A stretch of 64,000 bases of DNA, taken from positions 62,001-126,000 of the forward strand of contig CAZSFZ010000001.1 of NCBI GenBank assembly GCA_964606385.1, given 5' to 3'. Below the pieces are notes generated by a model, which ran no database searches, was not told the DNA's origin, and worked only from the letters and a program-made list of their open reading frames with translations. This DNA comes from Aquincolibacterium sp964606385. GTDB taxonomy: Bacteria; Omnitrophota; Omnitrophia; Omnitrophales; Aquincolibacteriaceae. Both the position numbers and the translations under genes were made by a program. Positions within the stretch are counted from its first letter, which is position 1, and every line of letters begins with the position of its first letter. Below, one piece after another: positions 33,537-42,093 of the stretch.

Positions 33537-33545
33537 ATTATACCA
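33537..33545 (-). promoter_or_regulatory. Extended -10 promoter abutting queF (likely leaderless)
   Basis: Minus strand TGGTATAAT: an extended -10 (TGn) with a perfect TATAAT hexamer at 33542-33537, six bases (TTACCC) before the ATG. A -35 box is weak, as is usual with extended -10 promoters. Confidence 0.65.
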
Positions 33546-33546
33546 G

Positions 33547-34137
33547 TTATTTTGTGATGACGAAAATGGCGTTCTGGGCGAAAAGATTCGGAAGCACACG
33601 GACCGGGCCCTGGGCATCCACATAGTGGGAGCTCAGGACCTGATAGCCTTTGACCCGGCAAAAGGACCTAAAATCCTTGATCGAGAGGAAGCGGAGGTTC
33701 GGCGTGCTGTACCACTCATAAGGAAGTGACGAAACGATCGGCGCCCTCCCCCCGAAAAACATCAGGATGCGGGCTTCCAGATGCGCGAAATTGGGAAATC
33801 CGATGATGACCTTCTTCCCCACGCGCAGCGCCTCCGAAATCACGGTCTCTACTTTCTTCGCTTCCTGCAAGGACTGGTTCAGGATCACATAATCGAAAGA
33901 CTGGTCGGGATAATATGGAAGCCCGCTGTCGATATCGCTATGGAAAACACTCAGCCCTTTTTCGACGCAGGCGTGAATGGCATCGTTATTGAGCTCCACC
34001 CCCTGGGCCTTCACGCCGCGCTTCTCGACAAGAAGATGCAAAAGATCCCCGTTCCCGCACCCAAGGTCCAGCACCTTGGAGCCCGGTTCCACGATCCCGC
34101 AGATCACTTGGTGGTCCAGCCGTTTAATGGATTTCAT
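33547..34137 (-). CDS. metW: MetW-like methyltransferase-fold protein
   Basis: A 196-residue class I methyltransferase fold of the MetW type. SAM-binding motif VLDLGCGNGDLL; later VEL, DIDSGLP, FDYVILNQSLQEAKKV, GFPNFAHLEARILMFFGGRAP, PYEWYSTPN. MetW proteins co-occur with MetX and support its homoserine acetyltransferase activity in several bacteria; here metW follows metX by 66 bases. The start 34137 matches family length and has a promoter-like -10 nine bases in front. Upstream in-frame starts (34164, 34185) lack a ribosome-binding site. Confidence 0.92.
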   Translation of the reverse strand: MKSIKRLDHQVICGIVEPGSKVLDLGCGNGDLLHLLVEKRGVKAQGVELNNDAIHACVEKGLSVFHSDIDSGLPYYPDQSFDYVILNQSLQEAKKVETVISEALRVGKKVIIGFPNFAHLEARILMFFGGRAPIVSSLPYEWYSTPNLRFLSIKDFRSFCRVKGYQVLSSHYVDAQGPVRVLPNLFAQNAIFVITK

Positions 34138-34146
34138 AGATTGGAG

Positions 34147-34175
34147 ATAGTATGCCCCTGGCATGTTTTTTTCAA
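34147..34175 (-). promoter_or_regulatory. Possible promoter abutting metW
   Basis: Minus strand: -35 TTGAAA (34175-34170), 17-base spacer, -10 TACTAT (34152-34147), then nine bases and the ATG at 34137. No Shine-Dalgarno sequence. Weaker -10 than the others. Confidence 0.45.
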
Positions 34176-34203
34176 GGAAAACCACCCGGCAAGAAGGATG
34201 ACC

Positions 34204-35319
34204 TTATTTCCTCTTGGCGAGGAAATGTTTGATAAGGTGGGACTGTTTTTCGGCTTCCGATTCGATCAGGAACGAATCATGGCCGTAGCCCGCATCGATC
34301 TCGCAATAGGTGGCATCGATCTGGCGCATCTGGAGCTGGCGGACCATGTCCTGGGACTGGACGGACGGGTAGAGCCAGTCGGATTTGAAAGCGATCACAA
34401 GGAACCGGACGCCCGGAAGTCCTTTCGCCGGGATCCATTTCCCGTCCGAAAGATCGAAATAATCCATCGCCTTGGTGATGTAGAGGTACGTGTTCGCGTC
34501 AAAGCGCTTGGTGAAGCTCATCCCGCGATAACGGAGATACCCTTCGACCTCAAAATCCGCCGAAAATTTAAATCCCGTGTGGTCGTCCTTGAGTCGGCGT
34601 GAGAATTTCTTCTCCATGGATTCGTTGCTCATGTAAGTGATGTGGCCCACCATGCGCGCCACGGCCAACCCTTTTTCCGGCAACGCGCCGCCGTAATAAT
34701 TCCCGCCGTTCCAGGCAGGATCCGCCATGATGGCCTGCCGGCCGACCTCATTGAAAGCGATCTGCTGGGGCGAATGTTTGAGCGTCGCGGCGATCGGGAT
34801 CACACATTCCACGGCTTCCGGGAAACAGGCAGCCCACTGGAGCGCGAGCATCCCGCCCATGGAACCGCCGACCACGCCGTGAATTTTTTGGATCCCTAAA
34901 TAATCGACCAGCACTTTTTGCGTGCGGACCATGTCCCCGATCGTGATGATCGGAAAATCCAGGGCGTAAGGCTTGCCGGTTTTCGGGTCCGTGGAAGACG
35001 GCCCCGTACTGCCTTTACAGCCGCCGATCACATTGATACAAAGAATGAAATATTTGTCCGTATCGAGGGCCTTGCCCGGTCCAACCATAAAATCCCACCA
35101 GGGCGGATCCTGATCACCCGCCGCGGGACCCGCGACATGCGCGTTCCCCGAAAAGGCGTGCATCACAAGGATCGCGTTCGATTTATCAGCGTTAAGCTCC
35201 CCGTAAGTCTCGTAAGCGAGCGTGATGGGTCCGAACGCACGGCCGGACTCCAGCTTGAAGTCCCCGCTCTCCGCGAACGTGAAATATTTTGTCTCTGCCG
35301 TTCCGATGCTTTTTTTCAC
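34204..35319 (-). CDS. metX: Homoserine O-acetyltransferase
   Basis: MetX (371 residues) transfers an acetyl group from acetyl-CoA to homoserine, activating it for methionine synthesis. The alpha/beta-hydrolase triad is seen: Ser153 in VGGSMGGML, Asp in FKSDWLYP and His in AGYGHDSFL. ITLAYETYG and HAFSGNAHVAG are family motifs. The GTG start has GAGGG in front and an extended -10 promoter at 35351. Acetyl- versus succinyl-transfer cannot be told by name alone; MetY downstream in the pathway uses O-acetylhomoserine. Confidence 0.94.
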   Translation of the reverse strand: MKKSIGTAETKYFTFAESGDFKLESGRAFGPITLAYETYGELNADKSNAILVMHAFSGNAHVAGPAAGDQDPPWWDFMVGPGKALDTDKYFILCINVIGGCKGSTGPSSTDPKTGKPYALDFPIITIGDMVRTQKVLVDYLGIQKIHGVVGGSMGGMLALQWAACFPEAVECVIPIAATLKHSPQQIAFNEVGRQAIMADPAWNGGNYYGGALPEKGLAVARMVGHITYMSNESMEKKFSRRLKDDHTGFKFSADFEVEGYLRYRGMSFTKRFDANTYLYITKAMDYFDLSDGKWIPAKGLPGVRFLVIAFKSDWLYPSVQSQDMVRQLQMRQIDATYCEIDAGYGHDSFLIESEAEKQSHLIKHFLAKRK

Positions 35320-35350
35320 TCGATCTTTTCCCTCTTCAAAGATGCCGCGG

Positions 35351-35359
35351 ATTATATCA
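35351..35359 (-). promoter_or_regulatory. Extended -10 promoter of metX
   Basis: Minus strand TGATATAAT: TGn plus a perfect TATAAT (35356-35351), directly after the hemL stop codon. The metX GTG lies 31 bases downstream with GAGGG in between. Confidence 0.6.
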
Positions 35360-36604
35360 CCGTTCCGCGAGCCGCTCCACGGCTTTCCCGAACGCCGCCA
35401 GCGTCTTTCGAAGTTCCCGCTTCAAGTGGGTGATGGATAGAAAATTCGCCTCAAAAGGCGATGGCGAAAAATAAATGCCTTGCTTGAGAAGCGCATGGAA
35501 AAATTTCCGGAATTTACGGACATCTTGCGCGCGCGCGTCCGCCGCATTCCAAACGGCTTTCGGAGTAAAAAATATCGAGAACATGGGGCCGAACGCGTTC
35601 AGCTGAACCGGTGTTTTTGCTTTTAGCGCGATCCGCGAAAGCTCCTCATAAAACTGTTGTGAATTTTCCCAAAGTCGCTGATAGACGCCCGGTCTGGCCA
35701 GTTGTTTTAATGCCGCGATCCCCGCGGCCATGGAAAGTGGATTTCCAGAAAAAGTGCCGGCTTGATACACGGGGCCTTCGGGAGCAAGCAGCTTCATGAT
35801 CTCTTTCTTCCCGCCGAAGGCACCGATCGGGAGCCCCCCGCCGATGATCTTTCCGAGCGTGGTAAGGTCCGGCGTCACTCCAAAATAATTTTGTGCGCCA
35901 CCGTAGCAAAATCTGAAGCCTGTGATCACTTCATCAAAGATCAGCAGCGCGCCATGCCGGTCGCAAAGTTTCCGGAGGCCCGCGAGAAATCCTTTGCGCG
36001 GAAAGATCACGCCCATGTTCCCCGTTACGGGTTCTACGATCACCGCCGCGATCTTCTTACCTTCCTTGCGGAATATTCTTTCAACACGCGCCAGGTCGTT
36101 GTAAGGAAGGACACGCGTTGCAGAAATTAAGGCTCTGGGAACCCCGGCGCTTTCCGGGATCACGGAATCACCATGCCCATGGTAGCATCCATCGAATTGG
36201 ATGATCTGGTCCCTTTTCGTAAAAGCCCGCGCGAGACGCAGAGCGCTCATGACCGCTTCGGTCCCGGAATTGGTAAAACGGATCCGCTCCATCGACGGGA
36301 TCCCCTTCCGGATCCGCTCGGCAAGCTCGATCTCCGGGGCCGTGGCCGCGCCAAAACTTGTGCCGCATGAGATCGTTTTCTTCAAGGCTTGAACCACGGA
36401 CTCCGGCGCATGCCCCAGGATCGCCGCGCCCCATGACAAACAGAAATCGAGGTGTCGCTTTCCATTCTCACCAAAAAGATAGGCCCCTTTTCCTTTTTTC
36501 ATAAAAACCGGAATCCCGCCCACAGAGCGGAACGAACGAACCGGACTGTTGACCCCTCCCACAAGGATTTTTCGGGCCTTTTTGAATAACCTTATATTTT
36601 TCAT
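35357..36604 (-). CDS. hemL: Glutamate-1-semialdehyde 2,1-aminomutase
   Basis: HemL (415 residues) is a PLP enzyme that turns glutamate-1-semialdehyde into 5-aminolevulinate. N terminus VGGVNSPVRSFRSVGG, the LIFDEVITGFRF Asp that holds the PLP nitrogen and the Schiff-base Lys in TTLGKIIGGGLPIGAFGG are present. The ATG at 36604 overlaps the hemB stop (ATGA) and is preceded by GGAGTGG. It ends the hem block; metX with its own promoter follows. Confidence 0.96.
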   Translation of the reverse strand: MKNIRLFKKARKILVGGVNSPVRSFRSVGGIPVFMKKGKGAYLFGENGKRHLDFCLSWGAAILGHAPESVVQALKKTISCGTSFGAATAPEIELAERIRKGIPSMERIRFTNSGTEAVMSALRLARAFTKRDQIIQFDGCYHGHGDSVIPESAGVPRALISATRVLPYNDLARVERIFRKEGKKIAAVIVEPVTGNMGVIFPRKGFLAGLRKLCDRHGALLIFDEVITGFRFCYGGAQNYFGVTPDLTTLGKIIGGGLPIGAFGGKKEIMKLLAPEGPVYQAGTFSGNPLSMAAGIAALKQLARPGVYQRLWENSQQFYEELSRIALKAKTPVQLNAFGPMFSIFFTPKAVWNAADARAQDVRKFRKFFHALLKQGIYFSPSPFEANFLSITHLKRELRKTLAAFGKAVERLAER

Positions 36605-37521
36605 GCAAGCCACTCCGCGGCCTGTTTGGCGTAATAGGTCACGATCCGGTCCGCTCCAGCCCGGCGAATGGCCAGAAGCGTTTCAAGCACCACCGCTTTT
36701 TCGTCAAAGATTGCGGCGCCCGCGCCGCTTTTTAACATCCCGTATTCCCCGCTTACATGATAGGCCGCCACCGGAACTTTTGCTTTTTGTTTAAGCCGGA
36801 CGATCATATCCAAGCACGGCAAAGCCGGTTTTACCATCAGGATATCTGCTCCGTATTTTTGATCCCGCAATGCAGAGGCAAGAGCTTTGTTCGTATCACT
36901 CGGATCCATCTGATAAGCACGGCGATCCCCGAATTTCGGCGCGGAATCAAGAGCGTGACGAAAGGGGCCATAGAATGAAGAGGCGTATTTGATGGCATAC
37001 GCCCAGACCTTTGTTTTTTTGTATCCCGCGCGATCCAACGCGTGCCGGACCGCCCGCACCTGACCTTGGGTCATGGCGGAAGGCGCCACAAAGTCCGCTC
37101 CCGCCTGCGCATGCGAGACCGCGATTCGTCCAAGTATTTCGAGTGTCTTTTTACGGTCAATTGCTTTGTCTTTCAGAATGCCGCAATGACCGTGATCGGT
37201 GAACCCGCACAGACACACGTCCGTGATGATCACGGCTTTTTTGCCGAACCTTTCCCGGATCGCCCGGACGGCGCTCTGGATCGCTCCTTCGCGGTCATAA
37301 GCATCCGAACCGGACCTGTTTTTAAACCGCGCGATCCCGAACAAAAGAACGGTCCGGCCCCCGAGACGGATCAATCCGGCCATGTCCTTGACGATCAGGT
37401 CGGAAGACATCCGGAAGATCCCCGGCATTCCGGGAATTTTTGTTCTCCGGTTGTGCCCGGAAAGCGCAAAGTAAGGCTGGACCAGATCAGAAGGCCGGAC
37501 CGTCACACCCTTATGCGGCAT
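36601..37521 (-). CDS. hemB: Porphobilinogen synthase (5-aminolevulinate dehydratase)
   Basis: HemB (306 residues) condenses two 5-aminolevulinates to porphobilinogen. Zinc cysteines are in DVCLCGFTDHGHCG, the Schiff-base lysines in IKYASSFYGPF and LMVKPALPCLDM. The start 37521 (AAGGTG in front) gives an N terminus that begins at KGVTVRPSDLVQPYF, short of the usual N-terminal arm with an Arg-rich stretch; arm residues support octamer formation in other HemB proteins. Overlaps the cobA-hemD stop by 11 bases. Zinc-dependent by motif. Confidence 0.94.
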   Translation of the reverse strand: MPHKGVTVRPSDLVQPYFALSGHNRRTKIPGMPGIFRMSSDLIVKDMAGLIRLGGRTVLLFGIARFKNRSGSDAYDREGAIQSAVRAIRERFGKKAVIITDVCLCGFTDHGHCGILKDKAIDRKKTLEILGRIAVSHAQAGADFVAPSAMTQGQVRAVRHALDRAGYKKTKVWAYAIKYASSFYGPFRHALDSAPKFGDRRAYQMDPSDTNKALASALRDQKYGADILMVKPALPCLDMIVRLKQKAKVPVAAYHVSGEYGMLKSGAGAAIFDEKAVVLETLLAIRRAGADRIVTYYAKQAAEWLA

Positions 37522-38887
37522 GGCCAAGCACCTTGGATTCAACCCCGAACGCCCGGAGCTGCTCCTGCGTGACCGGTCCGATCGCAAAAACGGAAATACC
37601 GGCAGGGATCTTCCCGAAATAATGAAAGAAATTCCGGACCGTGGACGGGCAGGTGAAAATGATCTCGTTAAACCCGGCCAGCGACTTGACGGCCGGCACC
37701 AGCTTGATATTGCGGTAGACGGTCACGCAAGTCACTTCGGCGCCGCGCTTCCGGAGAGAAGCTGGGATCAGTTCGCTCGCGAGGCTTGACCTTGGGATGA
37801 GCACTTTTTTCCCGCGGAGATCGTATTTTTCGAGGAATTTCAGAACGCATCTCGAATCATATTCCTTGGGGTAACGGACTTTTTTAAAACCCCGCACTTT
37901 GAGTGCGTGCGAGGTCGCGGGCCCGATCGCCAGAATGTTCTTATGCCTCAGGGCCTTCAGGTCAGCGGGCCGTTTGATCCTGGAAATGAAATGGCTGACC
38001 GCGTGTTGGGACGTAAAAAGGACCCAGTCGTAGGCTTTGATCTGTTTTATTTCCCGGTCCATCGCCCCGGGGTTCCGGGCAGGGAGGATCTTCACAAGCG
38101 GGCAGTAGGTCACCTCGCCCCTTTCCCGGAATCTGTCCGCCTTGGTGCCCGTCACGAGTATTTTTTTTCGAATAAGCCGTTCACGGAGCCTCACAACTTC
38201 TCCCACCACAAAAACTGCCGGGGAAACGACCTTTGCTTCGCGCGCTTTCGAGACAATATCGCTCAAAATCCCGGTGATCACCCGCTCTTGTTCCGTGGCC
38301 CCGTTCTCGATCACGGCGCATGGCGTGGTCTTCTTACGTTTCCTGAGGAGCCGCGTGACGGTCTTATCAAGGTCGGTCACGCACATCAGATAAATCAGCG
38401 TGTCCGCGTCCGGTACGGGAATGGGATCGTTATCATCAGTCACGTGTCCGGAGACAAAAGCGGCGGTCATGGCAAGATGGCGTTGTGTGAGCGGGATCCC
38501 GGCAAGCGCGGGCACCGCAACCGCTGACGTTACTCCCGGAACAACTTCGACGTCAATTCCGTGTTCCCTCAAAAAAACGGCTTCTTCCCCGCCGCGGCCG
38601 AACACATAGGGGTCACCTCCCTTGAGCCTCACGACGGCTTTCCCTTTTCGAGCGTATTTCAAAAGCAGCGCATGGATCTTGTCTTGCGGTAACGCATGGT
38701 TCCCGGGCCTCTTCCCCGCATCGATCAACAAAGCATTGCTCTTTGTTTTTTGTAACAGCTTCTTCGGGATCAGGTTATCGTAAAGCACGACATCCGCTTC
38801 CCGGAGAAGCCGCAGTCCCTTGACCGTGATCAGATCGGGATCGCCGGGGCCGGCTCCGATCAGATAGACTTTTCCATGACTAGCCAT
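37511..38887 (-). CDS. cobA-hemD: Uroporphyrinogen-III C-methyltransferase / uroporphyrinogen-III synthase fusion
   Basis: A 458-residue fusion. The N-terminal half (about 1-240) is a SAM-dependent CobA/SUMT (VYLIGAGPGDPDLITVKG, RLKGGDPYVFGRGGEEA, VVPGVTSAVAVPALAGIPLTQR). The C-terminal half (about 250-458) is HemD, which closes hydroxymethylbilane to uroporphyrinogen III (TSQHAVSHF, AIGPATSHALK, IFTCPSTVRNFF). The fused enzyme would route the product to precorrin-2 and siroheme. GGAGC precedes the ATG. It overlaps hemC by 8 and hemB by 11 bases. Confidence 0.95.
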   Translation of the reverse strand: MASHGKVYLIGAGPGDPDLITVKGLRLLREADVVLYDNLIPKKLLQKTKSNALLIDAGKRPGNHALPQDKIHALLLKYARKGKAVVRLKGGDPYVFGRGGEEAVFLREHGIDVEVVPGVTSAVAVPALAGIPLTQRHLAMTAAFVSGHVTDDNDPIPVPDADTLIYLMCVTDLDKTVTRLLRKRKKTTPCAVIENGATEQERVITGILSDIVSKAREAKVVSPAVFVVGEVVRLRERLIRKKILVTGTKADRFRERGEVTYCPLVKILPARNPGAMDREIKQIKAYDWVLFTSQHAVSHFISRIKRPADLKALRHKNILAIGPATSHALKVRGFKKVRYPKEYDSRCVLKFLEKYDLRGKKVLIPRSSLASELIPASLRKRGAEVTCVTVYRNIKLVPAVKSLAGFNEIIFTCPSTVRNFFHYFGKIPAGISVFAIGPVTQEQLRAFGVESKVLGHAA

Positions 38888-39557
38888 GAACAAGCTCCGC
38901 ATGAAGTTTGGAAAAAAGTGTTTTTATCTCCTTATCGCCGGAACGCGCCGAGACGGCAAGCCTTCCCTGCAAAGGATGCGGCTGGAAAAACCGGGGGTCA
39001 AGTCTTTCACAAATAAGGTCTTCGAGGCCCAAACGCACCAAAGCCGCCGATGCGATCACGAGCGCGTCAAACCGGCCCTCGTCGTATTGGCGGAGACGCT
39101 CTCCGATCGTGCCGCGGATATCGGCGATCCTCAGGTCCGGCCTCAAAGCGGCGACCTGTTCCTTCCGCCGGCGACTGCTGACGCCGACTTTCGAGCCGGC
39201 CGGCATATTCGAGAATGTAAAACCGTTCCGCGCCACCCAGGCGTCCGACGGATCGATCGACGCTGTCATCGCCACGATCTCCAGTCCTTCCGGAAGCATT
39301 TCGGGAAGATCTTTGGCGCTATGAACCGCGCAATCGATATGACCCGACAAAAGGGCTTCGTCGAGGCCCTTGGTGAAAAAATCACTGCCCTCGACTTCCG
39401 AGATCGGAGTTCGCTTGTCAATATCTCCGGGCGCATCGATCCCCACAACGGCATAAGGGAAATAGATTCCCTGCCTCGCCAACAGGTCCAGCACTTCGTC
39501 CACCTGCCTTAGCGCGAGAGGACTTTTTCTTGTTCCGATCCTGATAATTCTTTCCAA
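38880..39557 (-). CDS. hemC: Hydroxymethylbilane synthase lacking the cofactor-binding domain
   Basis: A 225-residue HemC; typical enzymes have about 310. Domains 1 and 2 are intact: IRIGTRKSPLALRQ, SDFFTKGLDEALL, AVHSAKDLPEMLP (Asp83), SSRRRKEQ (Arg129-131) and the DIRGTIGERLR arginines (148, 154). The sequence stops soon after FQPHPLQGRLAV, at the end of domain 2. Domain 3, with the Cys that binds dipyrromethane, is absent. Cys76 and Cys183 are not at the usual position. TTG start with GAGG in front. It overlaps hemA by 49 bases and cobA-hemD by 8. Confidence 0.9.
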   Translation of the reverse strand: MERIIRIGTRKSPLALRQVDEVLDLLARQGIYFPYAVVGIDAPGDIDKRTPISEVEGSDFFTKGLDEALLSGHIDCAVHSAKDLPEMLPEGLEIVAMTASIDPSDAWVARNGFTFSNMPAGSKVGVSSRRRKEQVAALRPDLRIADIRGTIGERLRQYDEGRFDALVIASAALVRLGLEDLICERLDPRFFQPHPLQGRLAVSARSGDKEIKTLFSKLHAELVHG

Positions 39558-40543
39558 AGAACCTCACACTCCTTTCGAATATCGTGTTCCGCCGATTCCA
39601 GCCATTCATTTCCCGCCCCGCCCCCGGAAACGATCCCGAGGTCATCAAGATCAAAAAGCCGCACCCCTGGGACTTCCTTGATCGACGGTTCCGCGTCGCG
39701 CGGAACGGCCAAATCAAGGACTAGCACGGGCCGGGAGCGATGCCGGAAATGCTCACGCCGCAACACGGGATGGGGGCAGGACGTCGCGCTGATGATCACA
39801 TCCGCCTCCGTAAGCAGCGCGGAAAGATCCTCCAGATAAGCCGCCTTTCCACTCGTTACAGCCGCCCATTCCGCGGCTTTCCCGTGATTCCGGTTCGAGA
39901 TGATCACAGGGCGGATACCTTCGCGGCCCAGCAACGAAATAAAAAGCTCAATCACCTTACCGGTTCCGATCAGAAGGATTCTGGGATCATGAAAAGACGG
40001 GCTATTCCTCCGGACCAATTCCCAGGCGGCGTCAGCAAGCGTTCCTGAAAAGAATCCCCTGCCTGCCTCTTTGCGGATCTTTCCGGCCAAAGCGATCATG
40101 CGCGCGATAAGATGAGCATTCCCCGGAGCGATCGCCCCGAATTCCGTGGCCGTTTCATAAGCCCGTTGTCCCTGCAAAAAGATCTGCCCTTCCCCCAGGA
40201 TCTGAGAATCCAGCCCGCACAGGACCCTGACAAAATGCCGGAATGCGTCTTTTTCCTGATACTGATAAATGAAAGGCTCGAAAAGATCTTCCGGAAGACC
40301 ATGCAGCCGGCAAAAGATTTTTTGAAGCGGCACGTCCTCATCCCCCCAGCCGTAGACCTCCGACCGGTTACAGGTCGAAAGAATCAGGAATGAAGTTCCC
40401 TCGTGGAAGTCCTTCAGGGAATGGTAGGCCTCACGAAGCCGCTTTTTGGAAAAGGAAAGCTTTTCGCGGATCTCCAAAGGACTGAACCGGAAGCTTGTCC
40501 CGACAACGGAAAAATTCAAGCGTTTGGTTCCTGGGAAAGGCAT
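39509..40543 (-). CDS. hemA: Glutamyl-tRNA reductase with shortened C terminus
   Basis: HemA (344 residues from the Met at 40543) reduces glutamyl-tRNA to glutamate-1-semialdehyde with NADPH. Catalytic Cys58 in LILSTCNRSEVY, the LGEGQIFLQGQRAY motif and the NADPH site GTGKVIELFIS (near 197) are present. Typical proteins have about 420 residues with a roughly 90-residue dimerisation helix; here only the first turn (EHDIRKECEVLWKEL) remains. It overlaps the sulfite reductase gene by 28 bases. Shortening noted, not frameshift. Confidence 0.92.
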   Translation of the reverse strand: MPFPGTKRLNFSVVGTSFRFSPLEIREKLSFSKKRLREAYHSLKDFHEGTSFLILSTCNRSEVYGWGDEDVPLQKIFCRLHGLPEDLFEPFIYQYQEKDAFRHFVRVLCGLDSQILGEGQIFLQGQRAYETATEFGAIAPGNAHLIARMIALAGKIRKEAGRGFFSGTLADAAWELVRRNSPSFHDPRILLIGTGKVIELFISLLGREGIRPVIISNRNHGKAAEWAAVTSGKAAYLEDLSALLTEADVIISATSCPHPVLRREHFRHRSRPVLVLDLAVPRDAEPSIKEVPGVRLFDLDDLGIVSGGGAGNEWLESAEHDIRKECEVLWKELSGSEQEKVLSR

Positions 40544-42093
40544 GTTTCGAATAATCCTTTCAGATCTTCGTCTCCGTGCCGGCGGCAAAAATCATCAAAA
40601 AGTTCTTTTTCATTCCTTTGCTTTAAAAAGACGCGGATCATCTTTGCAAGCAAAGCGGGCACCTCTTCCGCGAGAATAAACTGGAAAACCGTCCTGCCCC
40701 ACGCATCCGGTCCCCCGCCTACGGCCACATGAAAAGCGTCCCGACGGATCCCGTCGACTGTCTTTGAAACACCCATGAGTCCAATATCAGCGATCTGATA
40801 CTGCCCGCACGAATTCGGGCATCCCGTCACATGGATCGTCAGTGTTTCCCGAAGCTCCGGAAAAGCGGCCGTTAACTGTTCGATCATTTTTTTTGAGAAA
40901 ACTTTGACCTCCACAAGCGCCAGATTGCAGAATTCCCGGCCCGTGCAGACCACAAGCGAGCGATAGATCCCGTTCACCCCGAGATCGAAACCCCCGGCCG
41001 TTAATTCCTTTTTGAGCGGCTCAAGATCCTTTTCGGGAATATGGATCAGAAGGATATTCTGCCGGTTCGTGGTGCGGAACTCCCCACTGCCGTATTTTTC
41101 GCTGAGATCGGCCAACCGGAACAACTGTTCCGCCGTCAGCCGGCCCGCGAGCACCGCGATCCCCACAGCATAAAAGCCTTTTTGCTTCTGCGGGATGACG
41201 CCCCAAAAATGTTCCCGTTCATTCGAAACGACCGGGACATGAGAGGATCGTTCAAAAGTCCTCTTCGCTCGTTTTTCCATCTCTTGCAGGAACTTTTCCG
41301 GACCCCATGTTTCTACCAGGAATTTCATGCGGGCCTGGCGGCGGTTCTCACGGTTTCCAAGATCATGAAAGATCCCAAGCGCAGCCATCACGGCGGGAAT
41401 GATCTCGTCACGTTTTAGGGCGATCGGTAAGGGCTGCGAGAACAAAGGATGGGAAGACAATCCCCCGCCCACGCGGATCGCGAAAGCCGGTGTTTTCTTT
41501 GCCACATCTTTCCAGAAACCATAGATCCCGACATCGTTGATCTCGGGCTGCGCGGCATTACGGATACTTCCGGTGATCGAGATCTTGAATTTCCTCGGAA
41601 GATTCGCAAGATCCTGGTTCCGGATCAGATCCTGATGCAGGGCCTCGATAACATCCTGGAGGTCATCCACCTCATCTGTCTCCAGGCCCGCAAGCGGCGA
41701 GCTCGTGATGTTGCGCGTCACATCCCCGCAAGCCCCACGGGTCATGATGCCCACAGCCTCGAATTTCTCGAGCACTTCCGGGATCTTTTCGATCGTGAGC
41801 CAGTGGAACTGAAAATTCTGGCGGGTGGTAATGTCCGCGATCCCGCGTCCGTAGTCCCTCGCGACCTCCGCCACGGCGCGCAGTTGCGCTGCGTTGAGGC
41901 GCCCGCCCGGAAGTTTCAATCGCAGCATGAAATAGGGATCGGTCTTGGGACGTTGCTGGTAGATGCCGAACCAGCGGAAACGCAGAAAATTCTCCGGCAG
42001 GATCGAGGCGAACCCTTCGCGCGACGCGCGGACAAGATCTTCCCACGCATCAAAAGGATGTTGATCCGCCTTGATCTGCTCTTCTTTGATCAT
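40516..42093 (-). CDS. Siroheme sulfite (or nitrite) reductase
   Basis: A 525-residue ferredoxin-type NirA/Sir enzyme with two sulfite-reductase repeats. The siroheme-Fe4S4 ligands are Cys383 and Cys389 (CTGREFC) and Cys425 and Cys429 (CPNSC). Such enzymes cannot be split into nitrite and sulfite reductases by eye, but the neighbours (cysN, cysD, cysH, tetrapyrrole genes) point to assimilatory sulfite reduction to sulfide. It overlaps cysN by 4 bases (ATGA) and hemA by 28. No separate flavoprotein CysJ is here, so ferredoxin is the likely donor. Confidence 0.92.
   Translation of the reverse strand: MIKEEQIKADQHPFDAWEDLVRASREGFASILPENFLRFRWFGIYQQRPKTDPYFMLRLKLPGGRLNAAQLRAVAEVARDYGRGIADITTRQNFQFHWLTIEKIPEVLEKFEAVGIMTRGACGDVTRNITSSPLAGLETDEVDDLQDVIEALHQDLIRNQDLANLPRKFKISITGSIRNAAQPEINDVGIYGFWKDVAKKTPAFAIRVGGGLSSHPLFSQPLPIALKRDEIIPAVMAALGIFHDLGNRENRRQARMKFLVETWGPEKFLQEMEKRAKRTFERSSHVPVVSNEREHFWGVIPQKQKGFYAVGIAVLAGRLTAEQLFRLADLSEKYGSGEFRTTNRQNILLIHIPEKDLEPLKKELTAGGFDLGVNGIYRSLVVCTGREFCNLALVEVKVFSKKMIEQLTAAFPELRETLTIHVTGCPNSCGQYQIADIGLMGVSKTVDGIRRDAFHVAVGGGPDAWGRTVFQFILAEEVPALLAKMIRVFLKQRNEKELFDDFCRRHGDEDLKGLFETCLSQEPNA

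Noticed and set aside
35320..35356. SAM riboswitch before metX
   Set aside because: The whole gap is 37 bases, too short for any known SAM riboswitch, and it contains a promoter.
38880..39557. Frameshift explanation for the short HemC
   Set aside because: The next gene starts 8 bases before the hemC stop and its N terminus (CobA) fits well, so there is no room for a lost domain 3. No domain-3-like residues were found in the other frames.
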